Shown here in pieces: positions 29,683 to 41,217 of a DNA stretch of 64,000 nt. Each line of letters begins with the position of its first letter. Position 1 is the stretch's first letter. Origin of the DNA: Bufo bufo (lineage: Eukaryota > Chordata > Amphibia > Anura > Bufonidae); NCBI RefSeq assembly GCF_905171765.1, contig NC_053392.1, positions 404,716,565 through 404,780,564 of the forward strand, written 5' to 3'. Under the pieces are notes generated by a model. That model did no database searches. It was given only the letters and a program-made list of their open reading frames with translations, and was not told the DNA's origin. Made by a program: the position numbers and the translations under genes.

Positions 29683-32600
29683 ATGAGGAAAACATCTAGT
29701 AAGGGACGCGGACATGGTCGTGGTGGTGTTAGTGGACCCTCTGGTGCTGGGAGAGGACGTGGCCGTTCTGCCACAGCCACACGTCCTAGTGTACCAACTA
29801 CCTCAGGTCCCAGTAGACGCCAGAATTTACAGCGATATTTGGTGGGGCCCAATGCCGCTCTAAGGATGGTAAGGCCAGAGCAGGTAGAGGCATTAGTCAA
29901 TTGGGTGGCCGACAATGGATCCAGCACGTTCACATTATCTCCCACCCAGTTTTCTGCAGAAAGCGCACAGATGGCGCCTGAAAACCAAGCTCATCAGTCT
30001 GTCACATCACCCCCATGCATATCATGGAAACTGTCTGAGCCTCAAGTTATGCAGCAGTCTCTTATGCTGTTTGAAGACTCTGCTGGCAGGGTTTCCCAAG
30101 GGCATCCACCTAGCCCTTCCCCAGCGGTGGAAGACATAGAATGCACTGACGCACAACCACTTATGTTTCCCGATGATGAGGACATGGTAATACCACCTCA
30201 GCACGTCTCTGATGATGAAACACAGGTGCCAACTGCTGCGTCTTTCTGCAGTATGCAGACTGAACAGGAGGTCAGGGAGGAAGACTGGGTGGAAGACGAT
30301 GCAGGGGACGATGAGGTCCTAGACCCCACATGGAAGGAAGGTCGTGCCACTGACTTTCAGAGTTCGGAGGAAGAGGCAGTGGTGAGACCGAGCCAACAGC
30401 GTAGCAAAAGAGGGAGCAGTGGGCAAAAGCAGAACACCCGCCGCCAAGAGAGTCCGCCTGCTACAGGCCACCGCCATCTGGGACCGAGCACCCCAAAGGC
30501 AGCTTCAAGGAGTTCCCTGGCGTGGCAGTTCTTCAAACAATGTGCTGACGACAAGACCCGAGTGGTTTGCACGCTGTGCCATCAGAGCCGGAAGCGAGGC
30601 ATTAACGTTCTGAACCTTAGCACAACCTGCATGACCAGGCACCTGCATGCAAAGCATGAACTGCAGTGGAGTAAACACCTTAAAAACAAGGAACTCACTC
30701 AGGCTCCCCCGGCTACCTCTTCTGCTGCTGCCTTGGCCTCTTCCTCCACCTCTGGAGTAACTTTGGCACCTGCTGCCCAGCAAACAGAGGATGTAGCACC
30801 AACACCACCACCTCCTTCACCAAGCATCTCAACCATGTCACACGGCAGCGTTCAGCTCTCCATCTCACAAACATTTGAGAGAAAGCGTAAATTCCCACCT
30901 AGCCACCCTCGATCCCTGGCCCTGAATGCCAGCATTTCTAAACTACTGGCCTATGAAATGCTGTCATTCAGGCTGGTGGACACAGACAGCTTCAAACAGC
31001 TCATTTCGCTTGCTGTCCCACAGTATGTTGTTCCCTGCCGCCACTACATCTCCAAGAGAGCCTTGCCTTCCCTGCACAACCAAGTATCAGATAAAATCAA
31101 GTGTGCACTGCGGAACGCCATCTGTGGCAAGGTCCACCTAACCACAGATACGTGGACCAGTAAGCACGGACAGGGACGCTATATCTCCCTAACTGCACAC
31201 TGGGTAAATGTAGTGGCGGCTGGGCCCCAGGCGTAGAGCTTTTTGGCGCATGTCCTTCCGCCGCCAATTATCGCAGGGCAACATTCTTTGCCTCCTGTAG
31301 CCTCCTTCTCCTACTCGGCTTCCTCCTCCTCTTCTTCCACCTGCTCATGCAGTCAGCCACACACCTTTACCACCAACTTCAGCACAGCCCGGGGTAAATG
31401 TCAGCAGGCTATTCTGAAACTCATATGTTTGAGGGACAGGCCCCACACCGCACAGGAGTTGTGGCGGGGTATTGAACAACAGACCGATGAGTGGTTGCTG
31501 CCGGTGAGCATCAAGCCCGGCCTGGTGGTGTGCGATAATGGACGAAATCTCGTCGCAGCTCTGGGACTAGCCACTTTGACGCGCATCCCTTGCCTGGCAC
31601 ATGTGCTGAATTTGGTGGTGCAGAAGTTCATTCACAACTATCCCGACATGTCAGAGCTGCTGCATAAAGTGCGGTCCATCTGTGCGCACTTCCGGCGTTC
31701 ACATCCTGCCGCTGCTCGCCTGTCTGCGCTACAGCGTAACTTCGGCCTTCCCGCTCACCGCCTCATATGCGACGTGCCCACCAGGTGGAACTCCACCTTG
31801 CACATGCTGGATTGACTGTGCGAGCAGCAGCAGGCCATAGTGGAGTTTCAGCTGCAACACGCACGGGTCAGTCGCACTGCGGAACAGCAGCACTTCACCA
31901 CCAATGACTGGGCCTCCATGCGAGACCTGTGTGCCCTGTTGCAATGTTTCGAGTACTCCACCAACATGGCCAGGGCACACAGGTCTCATTATCAGCGTTA
32001 CAATACTACTTCTATGTCTCCTTGAGAAAACACTTAGGGCGATGATGGAAGAGGAGGTGGCCCAGGAGGAGGAGGAAGAGGGGTCATTTTTAGCACTTTC
32101 AGGCCAGTCAATTAGAAGTGACTCAGAGGGAGGTTTTTTGCAACAGCAGAGGCCAGGTACAAATTTGGCCAGACAGGGCCCACTACTGGAGGACGAGGAG
32201 GACGAGGATGAGGAGGAGGTGGAGGAGGATGAGGATGAAGCATGTTCACAGCGGGGTGGCACCCAACGCAGCTCGGGCCCATCACTGGTGCGTGGCTGGG
32301 GGGAAACGCAGGACGATGACGATACGCCTCCCACAGAGGACAGCTTGTCCTTACCTCTGGGCAGCCTGGCACACATGAGCGACTACGTGCTGCAGTGCCT
32401 GCGCAACGAATAGCAGAGTTGCCCACATTTTAAAGTGTGCGGACTACTGGGTTGCCACCCTGCTGGATCCCCGGTACAAAGACAATGTGCCCACCTTACT
32501 TCCTGCACTGGAGCGTGATAGGAAGATGCGCGAGTACAAGCGCACGTTGGTAGACGCGCTACTGAGAGCATTCCCAAATGTCACAGGGGAACAAGTGGAA

Positions 32601-33068
32601 GCCCAAGGCAAAGGCAGAGGAGGAGCAAGAGGTCGCCAACGCAGCTGTGTCACGGCCAGCTCCTCTGAGGGCAGGGTTAGCATGGCAGAGATGTGGAAAA
32701 GTTTTGTCAACACGCCACAGCTAACTGCACCACCACCTGATACGGAACGTGTTAGCAGGAGGCAACATTTCACTAACATGGTGGAACAGTACGTGTGCAC
32801 ACCCCTCGACGTACTGACTGATGGTTCGGCCCCATTCAACTTCTGGGTCTCCAAATTGTCCACGTGGCCAGAGCTAGCCTTTTATGCCTTGGAGGTGCTG
32901 GCCTGCCCGGCGGCCAGCGTTTTGTCTGAACGTGTATTCAGCACATCAGGGGGTGTCATTACAGACAAACGCAGCCGCCTGTCTACAGCCAATGTGGACA
33001 AGATGACGTTCATAAAAAGGAACCAGGCATGGATCCCACAGGACCTGTCCATCCCTTGTGCAGATTAG
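29683..33068 (+). pseudogene. hAT-1 transposase (BED finger), broken by stops and frameshifts
   Basis: The first 517 codons are open: a Gly/Arg-rich start, acidic linkers, a BED zinc finger (residues about 279-330: WQFFKQCADDK, CTLCHQSRKRG, MTRHLHAKHE), then the RNase-H-like catalytic part with HLTTDTWTSKHGQGRYI (first Asp). A TAG at 31234 interrupts it. The same frame goes on with VVCDNGRNLVAALG (second Asp), RIPCLAHVLNLVVQKF and CDVPTRWNSTLHML to a TGA at 31813. After shifts near 32025 and 32410 the C-terminal dimerisation region follows (32487-33068: NFWVSKLSTWPELAFYALEV, SERVFSTSGGVITDKR with the Glu). All domains are present but no intact enzyme can be made. Confidence 0.88.
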
Positions 33069-33186
33069 ATATTTATAACTACCTCCCCTTAACCATATAT
33101 TATTGTACTCCAGGGCACTTCCTCATTCAATCCTCTTTTTATTTTCATTTTACCATTATATTGCGGGGCAACCCAAAGTTGAATGA

Positions 33187-34486
33187 ACCTCTCCTCTGTC
33201 TGGGTGCCAGGGCCTAAAAATATCTGACAGTGGCCTGTTCCAGTGTTGGGTGACATGAAGCCTGATTCTCTGCTATGACATGAAGCCTGAATCTCTGCTA
33301 TGGGACCTCTCTCCTCTGTCTGGGTGCCGGGGCCTAAAAATATCTGACAATGGCCTGTTCCAGTGGTGGGTGACATGAAGCCTGATTCTCTGCTATGACA
33401 TGAAGCCTGAATCTCTGCTATGAGACCTCTCTCCTCTGTCTGGGTGCCGGGGCCTAAAAATATCTGACAATGGCCTGTTCCAGTGGTGGGTGACATGAAG
33501 CCTGAATCTCTGCTATGACATGAAGCCTGAATCTCTGCTATGGGACATCTCTCCTCTGTCTGGGTGGCGGGGCCTAAAAATATCTGAAAATGGCCTGTTC
33601 CAGTGTTGGGTGACATGAAGCCTGATTCTCTGCTATGACATGAAGCCTGAATCTCTGCTATGGGACCTCTCTCCTCTGTCTGGGTGCCGGGGCCTAAAAA
33701 TATCTGACAATGGCCTGTTCCAGTGGTGGGTGACATGAAGCCTGATTCTCTGCTATGACATGAAGCCTGAATCTCTGCTATGAGACCTCTCTCCTCTGTC
33801 TGGGTGCAGGGGCCTAAAAATATCTGACAATGGCCTGTTCCAGTGGTGGGTGACATGAAGCCTGAATCTCTGCTATGACATGAAGCCTGAATCTCTGCTA
33901 TGGGACCTCTCTCCTCTGTCTGGGTGCCGGGGCCTAAAAATATCTGAAAATGGCCTGTTCCAGTGGTGGGTGACATGAAGCCTGATTCTCTGCTATGACA
34001 TGAAGCCTGAATCTCTGCTATGGGACCTCTCTCCTCTGTCTGGGTGTCGGGGCCTAAAAATATCTGACAGTGGCCTGTTCCAGTGGTGGGTGACATGAAG
34101 CATGATTCTCTGCTATGACATGAAGCCTGATTCTCTGCTATGGGACCTCTCTCCTCTGTCTGGGTGCCGGGGCCTAAAAATATCTGACAGTGGCCTGTTC
34201 TAGTGGTGGGTGACATGAAGCATGATTCTCTGCTATGACATGAAGCCTGATTCTCTGCTATGGGACCTCTCTCCTCTGTCTGGGTGCCGGGGCCTAAAAA
34301 TATCTGACAGTGGCCTGTTCCATTGTTGGGTGACATGAAGCCTGATTCTCTGCTATGACATGAAGCCTAAATCTCTGCTATGGGACCTCTCTCCTCTGTT
34401 TGGGTGCCGGGGCCTAAAAATATCTGACAATGGCCTGTTCCAGTGGTGGGTGACATGAAGCATGATTCTCTGCTATGGGACCTCTC
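33187..34486 (+). repeat. 120-bp tandem array in the hAT-1 3' region, about 11 units
   Basis: Units of exactly 120 bp run in register from about 33187 to 34486, each with CCTCTCTCCTCTGTCTGGGT, GGGGCCTAAAAATATCTGA and two shorter sub-repeats ATGACATGAAGCCTGA(A/T)TCT. Differences between units are single bases. Because 120 is divisible by three, the minus strand stays open for 415 codons (33089-34336), as 40-residue repeats. I regard that frame as a by-product, not a gene. Confidence 0.95.
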
Positions 34487-34782
34487 TCCAATTGATATTG
34501 GTTAATTTTTTATTTATTTTATTTTTATTTTTATTCATTTCCCTATCCACATTTGTTTGCAGGGGATTTACCTACATTTTGCTGCCTTTTGCAGCCCTCT
34601 AGCCCATTCCTGGGCTGTTTTACAGCCTTTTTAGTGACGAAAAGTTCATGTCCCCATTGACTTCAATGGGGTTCGGGTTCGGGACGAAGTTCGGGTCGAG
34701 TTCGGATTACCAAACCCGAACATTTCCGGGAAGTTCGGCCGAACTTCTCGAACCTGAACATCCAGGTGTTCGCTGAACTCTA
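34487..34782 (+). repeat. hAT-1 3' subterminal region
   Basis: T-rich sequence, then GGTTCGGGTTCGGGACGAAG and several GTTCGG/CCGAAC blocks that mirror the 5' subterminal GTTCGGGTTCGG at 23137. Such repeated subterminal motifs are typical transposase binding sites in hAT elements; binding is inferred. Confidence 0.7.
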
Positions 34783-34894
34783 CTCATAAACCAATAATAC
34801 AATCAGAAACCTGGATACATAATAAAAATAGTTAAATTAGGCCATGGCCAAGGTTACTAAAGAATAGTTTAACAAAAGAATACATTCCGTAAGA

Positions 34895-35165
34895 CATATT
34901 ATTAACCACTAAATAGACCAGCCCTAAGCTTTGAAAAATACCATAGAAACATATAGTCAGCTCGCAAAATATCGGCAAGTGACTTTACCCCTCTTTCTAA
35001 TAAAGTAATCGTCACAACAAAATCAACAGGGAGGGCGGGCGGGAAGCAGATCTTCAAAATCCTGCATGGCAGAAAGCATAAAGCTGGCAGCCACTGCAAT
35101 TAAATACCCACCATAACACCACCCAATAACCCCTTATCCAATGTCTTAATAGTTGCTGGGGTTCC
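34895..35165 (-). repeat. Dispersed repeat shared with 8930-9150
   Basis: The minus strand repeats the ordered blocks of 8930-9150. It lies 260 bp left of the exon-like segments at 35428, so it may belong to the same unidentified element. Confidence 0.55.
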
Positions 35166-35427
35166 CTAAGCTTCAATAATCCAGCAACAGTACACTATAG
35201 TACTACTTTCTAACCGATCCTCTTCTACCTCATCCTGCCAATTAACTTACGCGGATTGTATATTTTCCACTGGTTTTGGTGGTTAATTTACTACCAAATC
35301 GAGCCTAAGGCACCATTGGGATAATCCTTATCCCATGCAGATCACTACATATTGTAATTTCAGGATATTTTAAGTTGTTATGAGTTCTGAGTTATTTGTC
35401 TAAATTCAGAAAATTGTGTGATTACAG

Positions 35428-36236
35428 GTGTTCCCCTTCCATCGGTCCGCCGCAGGACCTCCACCGAGGATATTGAGGTGGTGGAGGTCTCCACGGAGGA
35501 GGAGGAGGCAAAGGAGGCCGGACCCTCCCAGCCTGTGGTTCCCCACCTGAAGTTGGCGAAGTAGCGGAGGTGGATGCAGAACTGGCCGGACCTTCCCAGC
35601 AGCTGTATTCCCCCCAGCTCATGATGAGGAGGAGGATGTGACCAGCCCCCGCCAGGAGGGTAAATATGTACACATAGCACTATAATTATGCACCCATAAC
35701 ATGTACATAAACATTAAAAGGTTTAACAATGAGGGGTCAACACACACTACAGTAATAGAAAACAAGAACACTGGACACTAACTCTGTAATCTACATAAAA
35801 ACCATTAACTTATCAACTACATAACATTATACTCTACTGAACTAGTAATAGCTAACCAACTTTATAACATTATACTCTACAGAACTATAATTAACTAACA
35901 AACTATATAATCATCATAAATATCATTAACTAACGAATTGGGATGTAAATCTTCAGTGCTTTAAAAAATACTCTGCACAATGCACTAATTGGCTCTTAAA
36001 CTGAATTGAAAGTAATTTACTTTTATTTTTATCCAAACAGCAATCATTAAATTAAAAAAATAAAATTGCACAGCTCGAGAAGGAACACCAGAAAGCTGTG
36101 AATGACTTCAGGGAGCATCAACAGCGGGAGCTGCAGATTACCTTCTCGCACAAGTTGAAGCAGCTGGAGGAGCATAACAAAAATTAGATGCAGGAGTTGA
36201 TGGACCTTGTTCATCAACTCAAACAAATGCCTTAGT
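35428..36236 (+). pseudogene. Exon-like remnants of a coiled-coil protein, perhaps a Harbinger accessory protein
   Basis: Two separated segments read like exons. The first (about 35428-35656) follows TGATTACAG and ends CAGGAGG before GTAAAT, good acceptor and donor sites. One frame reads RRTSTEDIEVVEVSTEEEEA and, after a shift, HDEEEDVTSPRQEG. The second (about 36070-36236) reads LEKEHQKAVNDFREHQQREL and ends MQELMDLVHQLKQMP after a stop at 36186. An acidic, Ser/Pro-rich linker and a terminal coiled coil are found in Myb/SANT-like proteins that accompany Harbinger transposases, but the DNA-binding domain is not visible, so the name is a guess. Confidence 0.35.
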
Positions 36237-36379
36237 TATATAAGTTTGTTAAATTTGTAAATACATAGTTTTCAAAGTTAAAACGTGTGATTTAATTTTT
36301 ATCATATTGTTATGTTTTTGTGTAATTTTAATTGATAAGGTTACAGTAAGGCCCCTTTAGTCCAGGGCAAACTCATCAG

Positions 36380-36790
36380 GATCAGGACAGACAGACACCA
36401 GCAGGTAATGGTAACGCAGGTAGTGGAGTATAAGGCCTACACATACACATGATCAGGACAGGCAGCAGCAGGTACACGGTAATAGTCGAGTGTGAGGCCG
36501 ACACATAGCTCGGCCTAATGCTGCAGGAACAGACAGCAGCAGGTTCTTTTTTTAACAGCAGGAATGTGTTCCTAGCAATGGGCACACACCAGAATATTGG
36601 GCAATGCCAAAAATTAACTTACACATCTCTGACAGCAGGGGGTTCTTTGTTTGCAGCAGGAATGTGTTCCCAGGAATGGGCCCCCACCATACCGGGGCAA
36701 CACCAAAAATATACTTATACACCTCTGACAGCAGCATGTTCTTTATTGGCAGCAGGAATTTGTTCCCATGCATACATATTGCAATGTATT
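36380..36790 (+). repeat. Tandem repeats of about 97 bp, left array
   Basis: GCAGCAGGAATGTGTTCCC-type blocks recur near 36554, 36653 and 36749 with GACAGCAGCAGG and GGGCCCCCACCATACC between. The same monomer forms the array at 38960-39290. Both arrays end in CCCATGCATACA and a related AT-rich tail ending in CCCACAA. Confidence 0.8.
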
Positions 36791-36859
36791 CCTTTGATAA
36801 TTTTGTCTTTAAAGGATTTTTTTGATTGTAAAGCCCACAAGAAATTATTAAAAAAAAGA

Positions 36860-36920
36860 ATATATATATATATATATCTTTTAATGTAAATATAAATATA
36901 TATATATATATATATATAAA
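36860..36920 (+). repeat. AT microsatellite
   Basis: Two runs of AT dinucleotides separated by CTTTTAATGTAAATATAA. Confidence 0.85.
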
Positions 36921-36929
36921 CACAAGACA

Positions 36930-37560
36930 CGGCACAGCCTCAAGAAAATGTGCATTTATTAAACCAAAAGCGACGTTTCAGTCTACACAATGGGACCTTT
37001 CTCAAGCAGTGACAAAAGTGAATGGTGCCAAGTACAAATACAAACTCAGGTGATTATTTAATCTAAACTATTAATAATTGAATTAGATTTCATGTGTTTG
37101 ATTCGTACTGTGTCTAAATATAAAAAAATATAATAAAAAATATATATATCCATACTCTGATTAGATTATTAACTTCCATTAAAGTAAATGATCTCATATT
37201 ATCTCCTTAATTCATCAAAATTCCATATTAAAATTATATGTCAAAAAGTAATTTTGTCATTAAAATATAAGTTGTACCGATTAAAAACATAATGAAGGGG
37301 GGCAAAGAACTAATCAGCATGGACCCAATATAGTGTCCTGTTTGGTTAACTGCACATCTTGGCGCATTGCTTCAGCATTACATAAAGAAAAATGTGCTGC
37401 AATCATGTGATCGCATCGTCGGAGGAACACACACAGGCAGCGAGTGTCTATAGACAGGGCGTTCACATGATAACAGATCACGTGTTTGCACCTGAAATTG
37501 AATGCAAGCTGAGCCACAAGTTTATGTAGTCACATAATAGCAACCATGGAAATCAGTAGA
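36930..37560 (-). mobile_element. Probable Penelope-like 3' fragment
   Basis: On the minus strand GCTTGAGAAAGGTCCCA, then GTAGACTGAAACGTCGC (36967-37012), has the same layout as the hammerhead-like blocks of PLE-1 and PLE-2 (TTGA-core, short stem II, GAAAC with a tiny stem III). Moderately G/C-rich single-copy-like sequence follows. No polymerase is attached. The type is inferred from the motif only. Confidence 0.4.
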
Positions 37561-38289
37561 CTACCTCCCAAAATGGTAACATGGCTTCATTAATATCATA
37601 TATACCACAGTTTCTATTGTAATTCGAAAAGCTTTGATTCTATAAAAATTGCATGTGCAAATTATTATTACATTATTGTCAAGAAGTAACATGAAATAAA
37701 AATGTATATTTAGATATATACATGTGGCAATAGCGCTCCATTCCCAAAACAGGATTTCCACACAGATGAGTATAACGCCAGTCACACCCAACCATGTGAA
37801 GAGGTCAACACAGAAGTCAGGCATCCTGTTCAGGACGACAGACAACACCATGTTCGAACCTATATCCTGATTTAAACAAAACAGAAAGAAATAAAATTAT
37901 AAAAAGTTATTAGGTTTCTCAATCAGTCCTGTAAAATGTTAACTGCACATGACCTTTTGACAAGGGAAGCCCACATGCGGTCCCCACAAAATTTTTATAA
38001 GAACCACACCAGGACCGCCCAAAACCCAAGAAAAGTTAAATTATAACATATAAAAAGAAATAAATGAAAAAAAACTTTTTTTTTGTGAATGAAGTGTAAC
38101 ACTGCATGATTTTATTTTTTTTAAACTAATCTTTATATGTATATAAATCTTGACAATATATGATAAACAGAGCACATGCGCAAAAATTGAGCATGCACAC
38201 CAGTTTAAGACAATTCTAATACTCGATGGTTGATAAAGTCCAAGGGCGAATAAGTGGTCCATGCTGGTTGTACTCAGCAGTTTCAGGAC
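37561..38289. other. No gene seen
   Basis: AT-rich sequence with short chance frames. A minus-strand frame at 37561-37851 (96 codons) is hydrophobic but has no family motif I know. Confidence 0.4.
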
Positions 38290-38329
38290 ACACTGCAGCA
38301 GCATATAATTGGGTAAAGGTATATTATAA

Positions 38330-38760
38330 GGCCTCCACCTAGCTCAACTAAATTCAGCATTAGCAGGACACACTGCATGAGGTAAATGGTAAAGCTGTAG
38401 TGTAAGGCATACACATAGATGGGCCTAACTGAGCATGAAAAGAACTGAAAACAGCATGTAAATCGTAACGCTGTAGTGTAAAGCATACACATAGATGGGC
38501 CTAACTGAGCATGAAAAGAACTGACAACAGCATGTAAATGGTAACGCTGTAGTGTAAGGCATAAACATAGATGGGCCTAACTGAACATGAAAATAACTGA
38601 CAACAGCATGTAAATTGTAGCGCTGTAGTGTAAAGCATACACATATATGGGCCTAACTGAGCATGAAAAGAACTGACAACAGCATGTAAATGGTTACTAT
38701 GTAGTGTAAGGCATACACATAGATGGGCCTATCTGAGCAGCAGCATAACAGACAGCAGCG
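38330..38760 (+). repeat. 76-bp tandem array, about five units
   Basis: GGCATACACATAGATGGGCC recurs near 38407, 38483, 38559, 38635 and 38711, with TGAGCATGAAAAGAACTGA and GCTGTAGTGTAAGGC in each unit. It passes into the 96-bp array at 38960. Confidence 0.9.
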
Positions 38761-38959
38761 AGGAAATGGTAATGCTGTAGGATAAGGCCAACACACAACT
38801 CTTCAAGATCAGGACAGACAGCAGCAGCAGGTAAAGTTAAATTTGGAGTTTAACGCGTACACATAACTCAGCATGATCAGATTCAGGACAGGCAGCAGCA
38901 GCATCAGCAACATGGTAATGGTCGAGTCTAAGGCATACAAATAGCTCGGCCTAACTCAG

Positions 38960-39290
38960 CAGAAACAGACAGCAGCAGGTTCTAAGTTTGCAGAAGGAAT
39001 GTGTTCCCACGAATGGGCCCCAACCCTACCAGGGCAACACTGAAAATAAACTAAGATACCTCTGACAGCAGCAGGTTCTAAGTTTGCAGCAGGAATGTGT
39101 TCCCAGGAATGGGCCCCCACCATACCAGGGCAAAACTGAAAATAAACTAAGACACCTCTGACAGCAGCAGGTTCTAAGTTTGCAGCAGGAATGTGTTCCC
39201 AGGAATGGGCCCCCACCAGACCAGGGCAACACCTAAAATAAACTAAGACACCTCTGACAGCAGCAGGAATGTGCTCCCATGCATACAAAA
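38960..39290 (+). repeat. 96-bp tandem array, right array
   Basis: Units start near 38990, 39086 and 39182, with a shortened one near 39258. Each has GCAGGAATGTGTTCCCAGG and GACACCTCTGACAGCAGCAG. 96 is divisible by three, so the minus strand stays open with 32-residue repeats; not a gene. Confidence 0.9.
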
Positions 39291-39357
39291 TGCTATATAT
39301 ATTGGTTTTAATTGTATATTAAGTTTGTACAGCCCACAATAAATTAGTACAACATTA

Positions 39358-40985
39358 GCTCCACACGCTGCCCGCACCAGTCTGATCTAAGTTTCCATAT
39401 CGGGCACATCGAGTCTGTAGCAGAACAATGCGGTCATGCAGCTAGCCTCGCCGTGTGCTGATTCCTCCAAACCAGAGGGCAGTAGGAGTGGCGGTGTTAA
39501 GCAGCGGCTCCGTCATCCTCCTTTTCTATGTGAGGAGGCCTGGGTACTGCCGCTCTTCCCACCCATACACGATCTGCAGCGCACACATGCTGGGCTCCGG
39601 CCATCAGCAGGACTCATCCATCCTCTTCCCTTCTGAGCACAGAAGCCAGTGATGAGCCAGCTTGCCTCGGCCCGGGTCTGGTAGCGTCCCCGGCTCTGCC
39701 GCCGGGATCATTTCCCCTTCCTGTTGGTTGATGACTCAAGCACGGTCCCTGGCTGCTGGCGGTGTCCTCGTTGGCTGCTTCCAGTGTGCAGGCCGGATCA
39801 TCGATGGCAAAGTCAGGCTGCTGAATAATCCTTTAGCTGTGAGCCTTGGCTACACACGGGGGTTAGAGTCACACAGCCCGGGCCAGACTTCACCAGGAAG
39901 GGGCTGACAGGCATTATGGAGCACCTACACTGTCATCCAGCAGAGGGGAGTTTGTAGTCTGTTTTAAAGACACCATGCGTTCTGGAGTTACATAAAACTG
40001 CAGGTAAACTTACCCCAGAAAACGAATGCAGCTGTGCTTCCTCTTTGTGCACTTGACATAGAAATTCATATGCTTTATACAATGCAGATGTCTTGAAGGG
40101 GGAGAAGAATGCAGGGCTTTCAGGAACAGATATGGTAGATAATTATATACATGTTCATCATGCTATAATCTATCTATCTACCACATCTCTCACTTGAAGC
40201 CCTGCATTCTTCTCTCCCTCAAGACCTAAAAATAATATTGGACCGGATTGCTGTATGTTTTTCATGAAACTGGGATATCGTTTTCTATGTCAGGTCGATA
40301 GAGATGAAGCAGGGCTGCATTCGTTTTGGTGGATTGCGTTTACCTGCAGTTTTATGTCTTGGTGAACACATGGTGGCTTCAGAACAGACTACTAACTCTG
40401 CTCTGCTGGATGACAGTGTCGGTGCTCCCCGGTGCCTGTCAGCCCCTTTCTAGTGATGTCAGGTTTGGGTTCTGCGTAGTCAAACATTGCAGCTAAAGTA
40501 TTATTCAGCAGCCTGACCTGCGATTTATGATCTGGGCTGCGCACTGGAAGCAGATGACGAGGAAACCGCCAGCAACCGGGGACCAAGGTTCAGTTATCTA
40601 CCAACGGGAAGGGGAAATAATCCCGGCGGCATTGCCGGGGACACTACCAGACCGGGGCCAAGGCAAACTGACCCATCACTGGCTTCTGTGCTCAGAAGGG
40701 AAGAGGACAGATGAGTCCTGCCGATGGCCGGAGCCCAGCGTGCGTGCGCCGCCGATCGTGTATGGGTGGAGAGAGCAGCGGTACCCATGCCTCATCACAG
40801 AAAAAAGGAGGATGGGAGCGCGGATGCTAAACACCGCCACTCTGACTACCCTCTGGCTTGGAGGAATCAGCACATGGCGAGACTAGCTGAATTACCGCAG
40901 TGTTCTGCTACAGACTCGATGTGCCTGATACGGAAACTGAGAGCAGACTGGTGCGGGCGGTGTGTGGAATGCTGTGTGCCGATTG
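39358..40985. repeat. 1.6-kb palindrome with arms of about 790 bp
   Basis: The left arm from CACACGCTGCCCGCACCAGT (39361) pairs with the reverse complement of the right arm ending ACTGGTGCGGGCGGTGTGTG. Long blocks such as GGCACATCGAGTCTGTAGCA, CATGCTGGGCTCCGGCCATC (left) and GTGATGAG agree, with an overall likeness of about 85% by eye. The turn is near 40140-40200, between GAATGCAGGGCTTTCAGG and GAAGCCCTGCATTC. The 40-120 codon frames on both strands mirror each other and are not genes. Type of element unknown. Confidence 0.88.
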
Positions 40986-41217
40986 GTATCTGAGAGATCT
41001 ATTTTCCAGTATGATTTATGTATCGAGCACAGTGACCTGACAGAGAGGACTATAAGGTGCACAATGCTAGAGCTGAAAAAATGAATCAATAGAATTGAGT
41101 AATTAAACTAAAAAAGACAATGTGGTCAAGTTCCCTTGCAATTTAATATAAACTGTTCCTAATCATTATTATGCACTAATTTTATATCTCCCGTTAATGT
41201 ATAAAAACCTGATTTAA

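Larger units (their letters stand above)
23068..34782 (+). mobile_element. hAT transposon hAT-1, with a nested chromovirus
   Basis: The 8-bp target duplication CTCATAAA lies at 23060-23067 and 34783-34790. Termini are TAGGGATGAGCAAACCTGAA on the left and, as reverse complement, TAGAGTTCAGCGAACACCTG on the right, hAT-like. Subterminal sequence is rich in GTTCGGGTTCGG and its complements on both sides. Inside are a BED-type hAT transposase (29683-33068) and a 120-bp tandem array (33187-34486). The chromovirus 23668-29228 lies in the 5' part, so hAT-1 itself is about 6.15 kb. Confidence 0.9.

Noticed and set aside
33089..34336. 415-codon minus-strand open frame with 40-residue repeats
   Set aside because: It is fully explained by the 120-bp tandem array, whose unit length is a multiple of three; no start context or family motif. 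Kept only as a finding.
40527..40886. 119-codon frame and its mirror frames at 39436-39907
   Set aside because: They are mirror images produced by the 1.6-kb palindrome, not independent genes.
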